A stretch of 64,000 nucleotides of DNA from Trematomus loennbergii (Eukaryota > Chordata > Actinopteri > Perciformes > Nototheniidae), in the NCBI GenBank assembly GCA_012861695.1, contig JAAOOA010000203.1, forward strand, positions 207,501 through 271,500, in the 5' to 3' direction. The number at the start of each line of letters is the position of its first letter. The stretch's first letter is position 1. The notes below the pieces were generated by a model. The model worked only from the letters and a program-made list of their open reading frames with translations. It was not told where the DNA came from and did no database searches. This document shows, piece after piece, positions 37,981-48,200 of the stretch. Both the position numbers and the translations under genes were made by a program.

Positions 37981-38666
37981 GGAGATATCACTGTCAAATC
38001 AATCGACAGTAAGGGGAATAGTTACTTCCGGGTGTACAATTCTCCGTTATCCAATGGGAATGGACGCTCACATTGCCTTTAACAGCCTCCGACACAAACG
38101 AATGCCGTGCTTCCATGAGCGTCAAATCCCGCCGCAGATGGGAATACATTGCAATCAGTTGAAAGCTATTTGCGTCTGTTTATGAAGCTGAAGGAGCCTA
38201 GGAGCGTCACAACTGGACGCCTCGGACCCTGACAAAGCGTCGCTCCTGGACGTTTATGGAGTGAGAGTGTGTTGCGGAGGGGTAGGGTCGAGGGAGTGGT
38301 TTGGGATTGGGCCTAGTATTCAATTCAGAAAGTGATTTGAGTGATTATGTCACATGACCTGGAAGTCATTGAATGAGATATCACTGTAAAATCAATCGAC
38401 AGTAAGGAGAATAGTTACTTCCGGGTGTAAAATCCTCCGTTATCAATGGGAATGGCGCTCACATTGCCTTTAAATGCCGCCGACATGGACCGATGCGGTG
38501 CTTCCCTGAGCGTAAATACCGCTGCCGATGGGAATACATTGCAATCAGTTGAAAGCTCTTTGCGTCCGTTTATGAAGCTGAAGGAGCCTAGGAGCGTCCC
38601 AACTGCACGCCACGGGACCCTGACCAAGCATCGCTCCTGGACGTTTAGGGAGTGAGAGTGTGTTGG
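37981..38666. repeat. Direct duplication of a ~290-bp module
   Basis: 37981-38274 and 38376-38666 are about 85-90% alike by eye. Both run from 'gagatatcactg' through 'aatagttacttccgggtgta', 'gaagctgaaggagcctagga' and 'gagtgagagtgtgttg'. The 38-bp right end of the GGCCCAATCC element and a fragment of the ~153-bp foldback unit (38330-38375) lie between them. Confidence 0.75.
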
Positions 38667-39111
38667 CTGTCGTAATACAGCCAGCAGCAGGGGAACTGAC
38701 TCTGCTGGCGGGTCCTCGAATGTCTGTCGAATATCCAACCTAAAACTAACTTCCCCGTTGTGCCAAAGCCAGGGTTATATGACTTTATCCATCAACATTT
38801 TCAGCTCGCACTAACCAGCCCAGAGACGGTGCCTCGCACCGTCTTGTTCATTAAACGAGTAATGCTAATGCCTTAATTGTGTTCAAACAAAGCATTTCTA
38901 CCGTGTATACATGTCACATTTCACTCCTAAAATGTGGGAGCTGCCATGGGGTTTGCAGCTAAACTCTGTTATTTGGTGTAAGTTTCACGAAAGAGAAGGG
39001 AACTGAAAAGTGATGCTAATGTTAGCGGCTAATTACGCAGTGAGTACAAAGAAAGTGGCATGGTGGGTGCCGTGTCCGTACTTTCACTTTCCATGGGCAA
39101 TGTGTATTACT
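38667..39111. other. Fragment matching the right foldback arm end, then spacer
   Basis: 38668-38755 matches 5432-5520 (gtcgtaatacagccagcagc, aatatccaacctaaaactaa), a displaced end of the foldback in the 3788-7301 element. The rest has no gene. 39086-39111 (ccatgggcaatgtgtattac) matches 28776-28796 upstream of NLR copy C. Confidence 0.6.
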
Positions 39112-39840
39112 CAGGGTTCGTACGGTCATTGAAAACCTGGAAAAGTCATGGAAATGTAACTAAAGTTGCGTCAACTATAATTTACATTTTATCTAATCGC
39201 CGAAATAATCTGCGGTCGCGAGCTGTTATGTGCCATCGTTTGGCTCAGGGAGTGGACGCGGATCAGTGAAACTTCCTGCAGACTCGTGCGGACTCAGAGC
39301 CGTGGGTGCGGAGTCTGCGGACAAAAGTGGGAGAGATTTCAACAACAGTAACATGAAGTTTTTCAAATGTACACCATTCGCAGCCATTCTCCAGCACCCT
39401 ACTTCCCGCGGCTATTGTGCACAAGTCAACAGCAGACTCAGAGATTTGCAAATCCTGACTCACTGTGCAACATAGCAGACTCGTGCGGACTCAGAGCCGT
39501 AACCGTATAGCAGCAGATCCGAGATCCAGCAGACTCGTCGTCATGCACGAGTCAACAGCAGACTCAGATTCGCCAAATCGTAAAATAACCCTTTTTTTTT
39601 ATCAACATTTTTTATTAAAGCAAAAGACACTGTGTAGCAGAGGTTAATGTATGTTATTTTAAAATGCTCGTGAAATGCAGCAACTTTTCGGTTTCACCGG
39701 TAGGATTTTTACGCTCTTGGTGATGCTGACTCATATGACTCAAAAGACTCGTATGATCCGGTTCCCTTCAATGACTGACTGAGAAGACTCCGAGTCCGTA
39801 AAAGGATCCGGATTTGCCATCTCTATTCAGATATGAATAA
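39112..39840. mobile_element. Transposon remnant with CAGGGTTCGTACGGTC left end
   Basis: Begins cagggttcgtacggtcattg then aaaacctggaaaagtcatgg, a common fish MITE terminus. A matching right end is not found. Inside, 'gcagactcgtgcggactcag' and related sequence recurs (39279-39300, 39476-39500, 39527-39570). No coding content recognised. Confidence 0.45.
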
Positions 39841-40341
39841 TAGCAGGTCGTTGAACGCGGGGGATCGCCGTCTCCCCACTTATTTGGAGTCCCCACTTTT
39901 TTGAAGCATGATTTTTTTTTTAATAGTCAAGTCTAAGCATTTATGCAACTTAGGCCTATCAATTGTTTATGTAACACATGTAAAATTTATGTGCGGTGTG
40001 TCCATGGTTTTGAGTCTGTGTGTGTGTTGAGCGAAGCGCTGTCTGCTTTTTGCAGTACAGTAACTAAAGTAGGACTAAGCATACTGGTAGTTTCTGTAGA
40101 CCTGCTGTCTTCCCGTTTTATGAGTGCACTGCGCACTTGTTTGGGATGACTAGGGTGACCAGATGTCCCTTTTGCAGGACTGCACAGTATTTTTATCATT
40201 TGTCCCGTCCCACAAATTGAGACTATGTCCCGCATTTGAGAGACAGTCGCGCAGAAAGTTTGGCTCGCTGACGTCCGGCACCGCCCTTCATTATTATATT
40301 TTAAACAGCATCATGTAAGTTGCGCTGACAGCCGACAGATG
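39841..40341. other. Spacer with a further transposon edge
   Basis: 'tagggtgaccagatgtccct' at 40151 looks like a transposon left terminus. No mate is seen before the element at 40342. Confidence 0.4.
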
Positions 40342-40946
40342 CCCCTTTCACACCAACGCGGTTCCAGGGCCGGTTTCGGAGCTAGAGCCTGAAAAGCACA
40401 GTTTTTTCCTGTTCACACACCGCAGCGGAGCCGCCTCTAAGCTCCGACAAACGGTGCTTTTCAGCACCACATTTTTCCGCCTAGAAGCAAGAACCGCATA
40501 CGTCGCGCTTACGTCGGAGGCGGGGGCGGGGGCAGGGGCGGGATCAACCTGAGCAATAACAGTTTACGGCGAGTACGGCAAATGAAAGTTGTAACAAGCA
40601 GTAGTGCTGAGCAAAGTGACAAGAAGGCAACCACACCTTATTAAAAAAACACACTTTATAAGTCAGGCAACACTAACCAGGCTTCGTGTGATTCTGTTTA
40701 TTTGTACCTTACTTTGACCATCCGTTCGCTGTCATTGATCATTGTGGAGAGCAGGCAGACGTTTTGTTTGTTATTATAGCAGCTATCGGATGGAATCAAT
40801 ACATGGCTGCACAGGTTGTCATGTCCGACTATCACAAGTAGAATCATAATGAAAAATACGCCGGTAAAATGTGCCGGCTTATGCCACAATAGGATAGCAA
40901 CAGTAGTCAAGATAGTCAGTTTAGCTTCGGTTGCTATGCTAACATC
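40342..40946. mobile_element. TIR element 'CCCTTTCACACCAACGCG', copy 2, truncated
   Basis: Shares its left terminus and about 600 bp with 16208-16811, then diverges at 'atgctaacatc'. The right half is missing. Non-coding. Confidence 0.72.
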
Positions 40947-41612
40947 TTGTGTTAATTTCGTCAGCTATTTTTTTATTTAGTTTTAGTCTTAGTCCTGTGT
41001 TAAATTCCTTTTTAGTTTTAGTCATATTTAGTCACCTTCATCCTGTTTTTATTTAGTCAAGTTTTCGTCGACTAAAAGTATTTTAGTCTTATTTAGTCAA
41101 AGAAAACTAACTATTTTAGTCTACTTTTTCAATGAAAACTGTTGAGTCTTTTTTATTCATCAGATTATATAGAACATTTCAGTCAAACTAGTCTAGCCAA
41201 AACCAATAATTGTCATTTTAGTCAAATTTATTTCACAATAAGATGATATCTTGTCCTTATTGATGAAAAACACAGGTTGAATGATTAAGAGAGCAGCTTT
41301 GCAGTCAGAGAGTATCTGTCAGGTTGTGGTGTGTTTACCAGCTGTGTTATGGCTACATTGCTTCCCTTCTGATAAATCAATGCATTCGCTTTTTTCTCCG
41401 CCTCATTGTAGCGAAAATGGGCCCAAATATCACATCGTTCTTTCCCCAAGCAGTGTGGCGTTAGACTTTTTCGTTGTCAGTCATTTTGACGGACAGGATC
41501 CTAACATTTCCGTCATAATCCATTATTACCGTCGAGTCTGTACACAACTCGTCACTCACTCGCACTGACGGGGGGGGGTTAGACCCGAGTCTTCCTGACA
41601 GTTCACGAGCGT
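40947..41612. other. AT-rich repeat remnant and spacer
   Basis: 40970-41240 is dominated by 'tttagtcttagtc/ttttagtcaa' motifs, a recurrent fish repeat. A G-run is at 41570-41578. No gene recognised. Confidence 0.5.
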
Positions 41613-41629
41613 GACACACACACACACAC

Positions 41630-41665
<36 letters not shown>

Positions 41666-41674
41666 ACACACACA
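41613..41674. repeat. (CA)n microsatellite
   Basis: Short interrupted AC tract. Confidence 0.95.
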
Positions 41675-41856
41675 ATCCTTACCGGAGCTTCTGCTGTTTA
41701 CACCGCTGCGTCCGTGCGCTGTGACTCTCATGGCTCTCTACATTTAATTTATATTTTAAAGGTTCATTATTACAGTTTTATTTTATATTGTATGTGAAGC
41801 ACAACGTACCATGCTGTTATAATAACGCTCTTTATCAGCCTTTGAAACTGAAACCT

Positions 41857-41887
<31 letters not shown>

Positions 41888-41952
41888 TGTGTGTGTGTGT
41901 GTGTTTTGTGGGTGTGTGTGTGTGTGTGTGTGGTGGTGTGTGTGTGTGTGTG

Positions 41953-42018
<66 letters not shown>
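41857..42018. repeat. (GT)n microsatellite abutting an NLR exon copy
   Basis: TG tract of about 160 bp with TTTTG and TGG interruptions that runs to within four bases of the decayed exon at 42022. The related exon at 28523 has only a short GT tract 27 bp upstream. Confidence 0.97.
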
Positions 42019-42019
<1 letters not shown>

Positions 42020-42021
42020 TA

Positions 42022-42143
42022 ACTGGAGAAGATGGGTGAGGAGAGGACAAGTCTCCAGTCTCCAGCTGTCTGTCTCTGAAGAGTGGCTGGTCTATAGTGC
42101 AACCTCTAAACCTCAGTAATGAACCTGGACCCTCAGACACAAA
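42022..42143 (+). pseudogene. Decayed copy of the NLR N-terminal exon
   Basis: About 85% identical to 28523-28643 and followed by the same intron sequence. Three lesions are visible. The acceptor cag is replaced by taa (tgtgtctaactgg). A TGA arises early in the ancestral frame (gatgggtga). An extra C near 42110 (aaacctcag) shifts the frame. A short frame from ATG at 42035 also ends in TGA. It sits at the expected position upstream of the RING exon. Confidence 0.75.
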
Positions 42144-42318
42144 GTAAGAGTTTCTACTGTAATCTGACCTGAAGAGGATTCAGTTTTTATATCATCTGAT
42201 CATCTGAACTGTTCTTTAATAATCGCAGTAAAGACACACGTATTGTAACACAGTTTAATTGAACTGTTGCTCCTTAGCAGCAATAGTAAATGATCTACTA
42301 GTGAAATCCTCCTCACAC
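42144..42318. other. Intron after the exon copy
   Basis: The first ~90 bp parallel 28644-28740. No other feature. Confidence 0.6.
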
Positions 42319-42322
42319 TTAA

Positions 42323-42744
42323 CCCTTAGATGCATAAGTGGGTCTTTTTGGACCCGGTGAGGTGGTTTTCTTGAAGTATCTTTATTAAAAAATGTTATCA
42401 TTTCATATTCCAGCTATTCCTCAAAAAACATGTTTTGGATATCATGCCATTCAAATGTTATATTTACATTTTAATAAATTGTATAGTTTTGTATTACTAC
42501 CCCAAGCTTCCATAAGTGGGTCAAAAATGACCCGCATGCATTTTCTATGGAAAGACGTTTTTTTCTAAATGTAAAAAGAATGTCTAAAATTATAAATAGT
42601 GAAAAATTAAATATAAAATATTTCTAGTGATCTTTCTTAACCAAAATGACAAAAATGGCATAAAAACACATATTATTCTAATACGGGTCCTTTTTGACCC
42701 ACTTATGGAAGAGTGTAGGGTCCAGTCACTCGGGCATCTAAGGG
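42323..42744. mobile_element. piggyBac-like MITE, 422 bp
   Basis: Bounded by TTAA at 42319-42322 and 42745-42748. The inverted ends are CCCTTAGATGC and GCATCTAAGGG. Repeated internal motifs 'cataagtgggtc' and 'gacccacttatgg' (42332, 42510 and 42697) are sub-terminal repeats, as seen in LOOPER-like elements. Confidence 0.88.
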
Positions 42745-42748
42745 TTAA

Positions 42749-43376
42749 GATGTTGGACTTTGTGTTAAAGAAAGCTTATCAAATACAAACATGTACAACT
42801 TTTCACTCTCAAATGAAATGTAACAGCAGAAACCAACAAGCAAGACTAAAAAACAAAAGATTCAGAAAAAACAGTGATCATGTGAAAAGACAGAAATCAA
42901 AAGCAATGTTAGCTTAGCTTTAATGAAACTGATCTCATTCGGAAAACAAACTTTATAAAGTGTTTTGCTCGTCGCGTTTCAGACGGACCTGACAAAGCAT
43001 TAGCTCAGGGTGTTTACAAATCACTATCATTACGTTGTTATTTCGGCATCCTTTCCATATTTGTATTGGAAATTCTATGTATAATGGTTTTATAATGTTA
43101 TTATTATTATTATTATGTTGTACCAGATGAATACAGCTTGGTGTGTCTCAGTAGATACAGTGAACATGTGCTCCTCTGGATGATGTCATGAATCCAGACA
43201 GGATGCTGTTTGCTTTTATAATAATGTGAAGCTTAAACTACCTACCTGATCATGCAGATATATTAAATAGAGATATAGACCTTTTTAAAATGTGAAACTT
43301 TCCTCCTTGTCGTACGATTGGTGAAATCCTCGACCACTAATGTAAAGAGCTATAAAGGATGTGTTCATCTCCACAG
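42749..43376. other. NLR intron, no further feature recognised
   Basis: AT-rich with (ATT)n at 43098-43115. It ends in the acceptor of the RING exon. Confidence 0.5.
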
Positions 43377-43612
43377 AGGGAAGAGGAGAAGTTATGTTCC
43401 TGTGGAGGAGCAGCTGTACAGCTGTGCTCTGTGTCAGGACGTCCTGAAGGATCCAGTCTCTACCAGCTGTGGACACTGGTTCTGCAGACAGTGCATCACC
43501 TCATACTGGGAGCAGAGACCTCCATCAGGAGACCCCTCCTGTCCCCAGTGTGGAGAAAGACCCAGAACCAGAGCTGGACTGCAGACAGCCAGTCAGACCA
43601 GCTCTGTACGAG
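43377..43612 (+). CDS. RING-finger exon of an NLRC3-like receptor
   Basis: About 236 bp between ctccacag|aggg and cgag|gtaaga. The frame encodes YVPVEEQLYSCALCQDVLKD followed by a C3HC4 RING: C-x2-C (CALC), CGHWFC-x2-C, and CPQC. This zinc-finger exon occurs between the N-terminal exon and the FISNA-NACHT exon in many fish NLRs. It could confer E3 ligase activity or mediate protein contact, but activity is not shown. The frame is intact across the exon. The next exon of this unit lies 14 kb downstream, past the Gypsy insertion. Confidence 0.85.
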
Positions 43613-43809
43613 GTAAGAGGCCGGACACATGCAGCATCTTTACCTCCATCTGGGCGCTGGGTGTTTTCTCTTCTTAAGAAACACTATCATCTGATCTTTT
43701 CTTTAAGGCATTATTTTTAAACTTTGTTCAAAAATATTAACCTACAAAAAGCTTTCAGTCTAAATCAGGAAAACATTAGTCCTGCACAAATATAACACTT
43801 GCGTATGAT
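43613..43809. other. NLR intron
   Basis: Ordinary intron sequence up to the MITE. Nothing recognised. Confidence 0.5.
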
Positions 43810-44040
43810 CAGAGGTGGGAAATAACTAAGTACATTTACTCAAGTACTGTACTTAAGTACAATTTAAAGGTACTTAATGCTACCTTGTACTTCTACTCCA
43901 CTACAGTTCAGAGGTACATGGTGTACTTTTCCTCCACTACATGTATTTTAGTTACTTCACAGATCTGGATGAATGATGTGAAATATAATCAAGTGTTTAA
44001 ATCAGACTTTAGTTCCACCTGGAGTAAATCCACAAGCTAC

Positions 44041-44339
44041 TGTAACAGGCCCCACTATGCAGGGTGCGATAACAGATTATATTCCTGTAAAACAGGAGAA
44101 ATTATGAGCAGAGAATTCCTTTTGCTGCTCGTTTGGCGGGTCTTGCCAGAATGGCAAGCTAACGACAGCTCCGTCATCACGTCAGACATTTTACGGCAGA
44201 CGCGTAAATAATAACCAACCCCTTAGCGGCAGTGATACCCTGCCATCTACTGCCCCTGCTGTCCATTGTTAAACAGGTCATATAAAATCATATTAAATAT
44301 AAACATACAATTGTGATTACACACTTTGTGTGGGTCACA
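44041..44339 (-). repeat. 3' LTR, 299 bp
   Basis: Begins TGTAACAGGCCCC and ends TGTGGGTCACA. Compared with the other LTR, it lacks the segment between two direct repeats (see findings) but is colinear on both sides. Identity outside the gap is high by eye. Confidence 0.88.
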
Positions 44340-44350
44340 CACTCCCCGAC
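44340..44350 (-). other. Polypurine tract of the Gypsy element
   Basis: On the minus strand, GTCGGGGAGTG lies immediately 5' of the 3' LTR (TGTGACCC…). This is the expected position and composition for plus-strand priming. Confidence 0.75.
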
Positions 44351-44533
44351 AAAGAAAAATGGCTCCCGACATTAACCATCAACCTCTTAACTTGTGCCCC
44401 TTCTCTTTGAACTTAAAACACTTATACACATCTCACAAAGGGCACTTCTTTAAATGTGCAGGTGAATAAAATATGTATGAGAGTGGGTGTAACCATCTTT
44501 CCTTCTCAATATGCATGTATGTATGGCAGCATT

Positions 44534-44750
44534 ACAGTGTAAGGCAGTGTCTGGTGTGTAGTGTAAGCAGTGTCTGGTGTGTAGTGTAAGGCAGTGTCTG
44601 GTGTGTAGTGTAAGGCAGTGTCTGGTGTGTAGTGTAAGGCAGTGTCTGGTGTGTCGTGTAAGGCAGTGTCTGGTGTGTGGTGTAAGGCAGTGTCTGGTGT
44701 GTCGTGTAAGGCAGTGTCTGGTGTGTCGTGTAAGGCAGTGTCCGGGTGTA
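44534..44750. repeat. 24-bp tandem repeat, ~9 copies
   Basis: The unit, agtgtaaggcagtgtctggt plus gtgt, repeats about nine times with small variants (gtcgtg, gtggtg, gtagtg). It lies in the 3' untranslated part of the Gypsy element between pol and the polypurine tract. The repeated ALPYTT-like frames on the minus strand come from the repeat. Confidence 0.93.
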
Positions 44751-44967
44751 GTGTAATGTGGCATAGGAAGGGGCTGCATTCCCCAGAATGGCAGGCTTGT
44801 ACAGTATAGAGTCCCGCTGGGTCTGTAGGCCCACATGATCTGGAGGATGGCTGATCAAGGGAGTCATATGTCAGCGTTTGAGAAGGTCTCCTGTCCCGTG
44901 GGATTTCCTCACTGGCTCATCCTGAGGTGTCACAGGTCGGTCATAGCCATAGGGTACTTGTACATCC

Positions 44968-45221
44968 TCATGCTCTTCGGTGCTTCAGAATCCACAGGCA
45001 GGTCTTCCTCATCAGTCTGTTCTTCTGATTGTTCTTGTCTGGTTTCTCTCTCAGGTGTAACAACTCGATGTTGTTCTGGTGTATGATATCTCGATGGCAC
45101 TCTATATCTATGTGGTTCAGGTCCCTTTTCAGACCGTCTGTGTTTTGCTGAGATCCAGAGCTAGGTTCAACATTCTGTGAGTGAAGTCCAGCTTGTGGGG
45201 GTACTCTTAGCCAGTATCGTA
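44968..45221 (-). pseudogene. C-terminal tail of Gypsy pol
   Basis: The minus-strand frame reads VRYWLRVPPQAGLHSQ from just left of the nested element. It is in phase with the integrase frame that stops artificially inside that element at 49668, since both sides read P-R across the ctctaggt duplication. It ends at a stop at 44968. This part holds no catalytic motif. Confidence 0.7.
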
Positions 45222-45229
45222 CTCTAGGT

Positions 45230-48200
45230 CGGGCCCGGCGCCACGAGGGGGCAAAAGGGGGCATTGCCCCCTCAGTTGTATTCTTTGCCCCCTCACCTTG
45301 AGCATCATTCATCCATCAAAAAGTACAATAAATGTCACAATTATTAACAACCCGGTATCACGGCAAGACGTGAACATGTGACGATCTACCATGCTGGGAG
45401 ACGTGAATATGTCACGGTTTCGTCCCTTCAAACGTGACAGTTACACGGTATTGTTAACATGGCCCAACCAGTGGAGAAATACCCGGAAGTGCCTAGCAAA
45501 TGGCCGCGCCTATTGGTCGGTTTTTATTGTCAAAATTAGATGTTTTTAATTTATTTTGTAATCGTCACACTCGATTTCGCCAATGTTCTTGTTGCCCTAG
45601 CTGGTCGACACCTCTTTTAGCAGAAACAAAGGCTACATTAATGTATTAAATCGATGTTAATCCATGTGTGTGGAGGTGAGGATGTGGAATTAACGGACGT
45701 GACGTTGTGCGATTGCGTTGCCAGGCAACGCAATTTACAAACTCTTCAACTACAACCCGAATTATATTTTAAAACATTTTAAAATGCCTCACGAAGGCCT
45801 CACGAAATACTTTAATGTAAATTAAAATGTAAATGTGAAGGAATGTGTGTAATGTGGTGAATGACATTATTCACCCACGGATCTATGGGTTGGGGGTATT
45901 GTTGCGCACGGACATTTTAGTTAACCGGACTCCTGTTCATGTGAAATCCGAAAACATTTAAAAAAAATAAAATACTTTATTCCGAGTTTGCTTGCTTTTC
46001 TCTTTGGAGGTCATCACATAACGGCATTGTAATACACGGTTTGGCTGCATTAAATATGACATATCTGCCGTAGTTCTGTATTTATAGAGCCCTGATGAGA
46101 AGACTTCTGGACAAACAGGAAGCACTGCCGCCAAAACTGAAAACGTGACGTGGATCATAAATATATCAGCAATTAAACATCTTACATTTCTTTTCACACA
46201 ATACGTCTCCTTGCAGTATCAATACTAATTCGGTTGACTTTTATATTTGATCCAATTGGTAGATAGGTTATATTTACACCATAACGGTGGACAGCTGATA
46301 TAAAAGGACTTGTCGTTTTTAAAGATATTACTGATTTTCTTTGAATATAAGAATGTAAATACTGAGTTGAGAGAATAGTCAGGGGATTTGGGTGATGGGA
46401 GACACATCTATGGATTCAGAATTGCAATAGCTTACTGTTAAATGACGGATATACCTTTCTGTCTGTGATGTTTTACAAATCAGATATTAGAAGTAAAACA
46501 TGTGAAATAATATAGCAATATCCTGTACAATTATGTGAAAACATATAAAACTACACATCTTCAGATGTTATACATACACAAGTGTCCTACACTCATAATA
46601 CAAAGTTATTATGGCTGTGTGTACCTTGTGTGCAACACCTAGTGGTTAAAGCACGTTATTGAATTAGTTGTGTATATGTCAATGAACCTTAGAAAATCTT
46701 GAAATCTTGAAAGGGATATGCAAAATAGCCATTATATACAGTCTTTAATTAACTATTAGTAGAGAATAACGAGTAATGAATATACTTTATAGGGATCTGC
46801 AGATAAATGTTTAGTCTTCTCAAGCAGCAACTATCAAATATCTCTCCTTATTGTTGGCACTTGACAATCACCTTTCCCTGAATTTTACTCAGGTGTAACT
46901 AAAGCCTGATTTAAGGGTTGTTTATATTTCACATCATTAATCAGAATCTGCAAAGTAACTAAAATAAATGTAGTGGAGTAAAAATACCAGGTTAACCTCT
47001 GAATTGTAGTGGAGTAGAATTGCTGTTTTGTTTAGTAATGGATATTGAATATGGAATAAAGGTTTTGACAAGACCTGGTGTAACAATAATCAAAAAGGAC
47101 ATTAAAAGAGCTCCAGATGTTAATGATCAAAACAAATCAGTGTAAGTGTCATAGACAGTGTTACATTGCTATTATTATCCTTAAAATATATGTAAAACAA
47201 AACCACTTATGATTTTTTTTATTTGAGTGGTTTACTAATGACAGTTAATTCTGTTTTTGCTATTGATGGTTTCATTTTTGTGAAAAATAAAAAATAATAA
47301 AATGCAATAACGTGCTTTAACCAGTAGGTGTCCCTTTCTATCAGCTGTGCACCGTTATGGTGTAAATACAGCCTATCTACCAATTGGATCAAATATAAAA
47401 GTCAGCCGAATTAGCATTGATACTGCAAGGAGACGTATTGTGTGAAAAGAAATGTAAGATGTTGTTTAGTTGCTGATATATTTATGATCCACGTCACGTT
47501 TTCAGTTTTGGCGCAGTGCTTCCTGTTTGTCCAGAAGTCTTCTCATCAGGGCTCTATAAATACAGAACTACGGCAGATATGTCATATTTAATGCAGCCGA
47601 ACCGTGTATTACAATGCCGTTATGTGATGACCTCCAAAGAGAAAAGCAAGCAAACTCGGAATAAAGTATTTTTTTTTTTTTAAATGTTTTCGGATTTCAC
47701 ATGAACAGGAGTCCGGTTAACTAAAATGTCCGTGCGGAACAATACCCCCAACCCATAGATCCGTGGGTGAATAATGTCATTCACCACATTACACACATTC
47801 CTTCACATTTACATTTTAATTTACATTAAAGTATTTCGTGAGGCCTTCGTGAGGCATTTAAAATGTTTTAAAATATAATTCGGGTTGTAGTTGAAGAGTT
47901 TGTAAATTGCGTTGCCTGGCAACGCAATCGCACAACGTCACGTCCGTTAATTCCACATCCTCACCTCCACACACATGGATTAACATCGATTTAATACATT
48001 AATGTAGCCTTTGTTTCTGCTAAAAGAGGTGTCGACCAGCTAGGGCAACAAGAACATTGGCGAAATTGAGTGTGACGATTACAAAATAAATTAAAAACAT
48101 CTAATTTTGACAATAAAAACCGACCAATAGGCGCGGTAGACCATTTGCTAGGCACTTCCGGGTATTTCTCCACTGGTTGGGCCATGTTAACAATACCGTG

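Larger units (their letters stand above)
32316..38075. mobile_element. Large foldback element, arms ~1 kb, right arm broken by two hAT-like elements
   Basis: The left arm, 32316 to about 33260, starts tgagcgtccattcccattgg. The right arm ends ccaatgggaatggacgctca at about 38075 and begins near 33870. Removing 33957-35062 and 35324-37445 restores continuous pairing. The loop is about 33270-33860. The arms share a core, e.g. aggagacgtattgtgtgaaa and ctaccaattggatcaaatat, with the foldback at 45348-48296. Short open frames in the arms are mirror images of each other and not genes. Confidence 0.82.
31606..38313. mobile_element. TIR element with GGCCCAATCC ends (copy 2), filled by later insertions
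   Basis: The left part, 31606-32260, is nearly identical to 5731-6409, and the right part, 38276-38313 (cggaggggtagggtcgag…ttgggattgggcc), to 6410-6448. Everything between is extra compared with copy 1: a 54-bp piece matching 17880-17933, a foldback (32316-38075) and a 200-bp module. No clear TSD. The flanking 9-mers differ. Confidence 0.72.

Noticed and set aside
44450..44867. Repetitive 110-128-codon minus-strand frames
   Set aside because: They arise from a 24-bp tandem repeat, whose length keeps the frame open.
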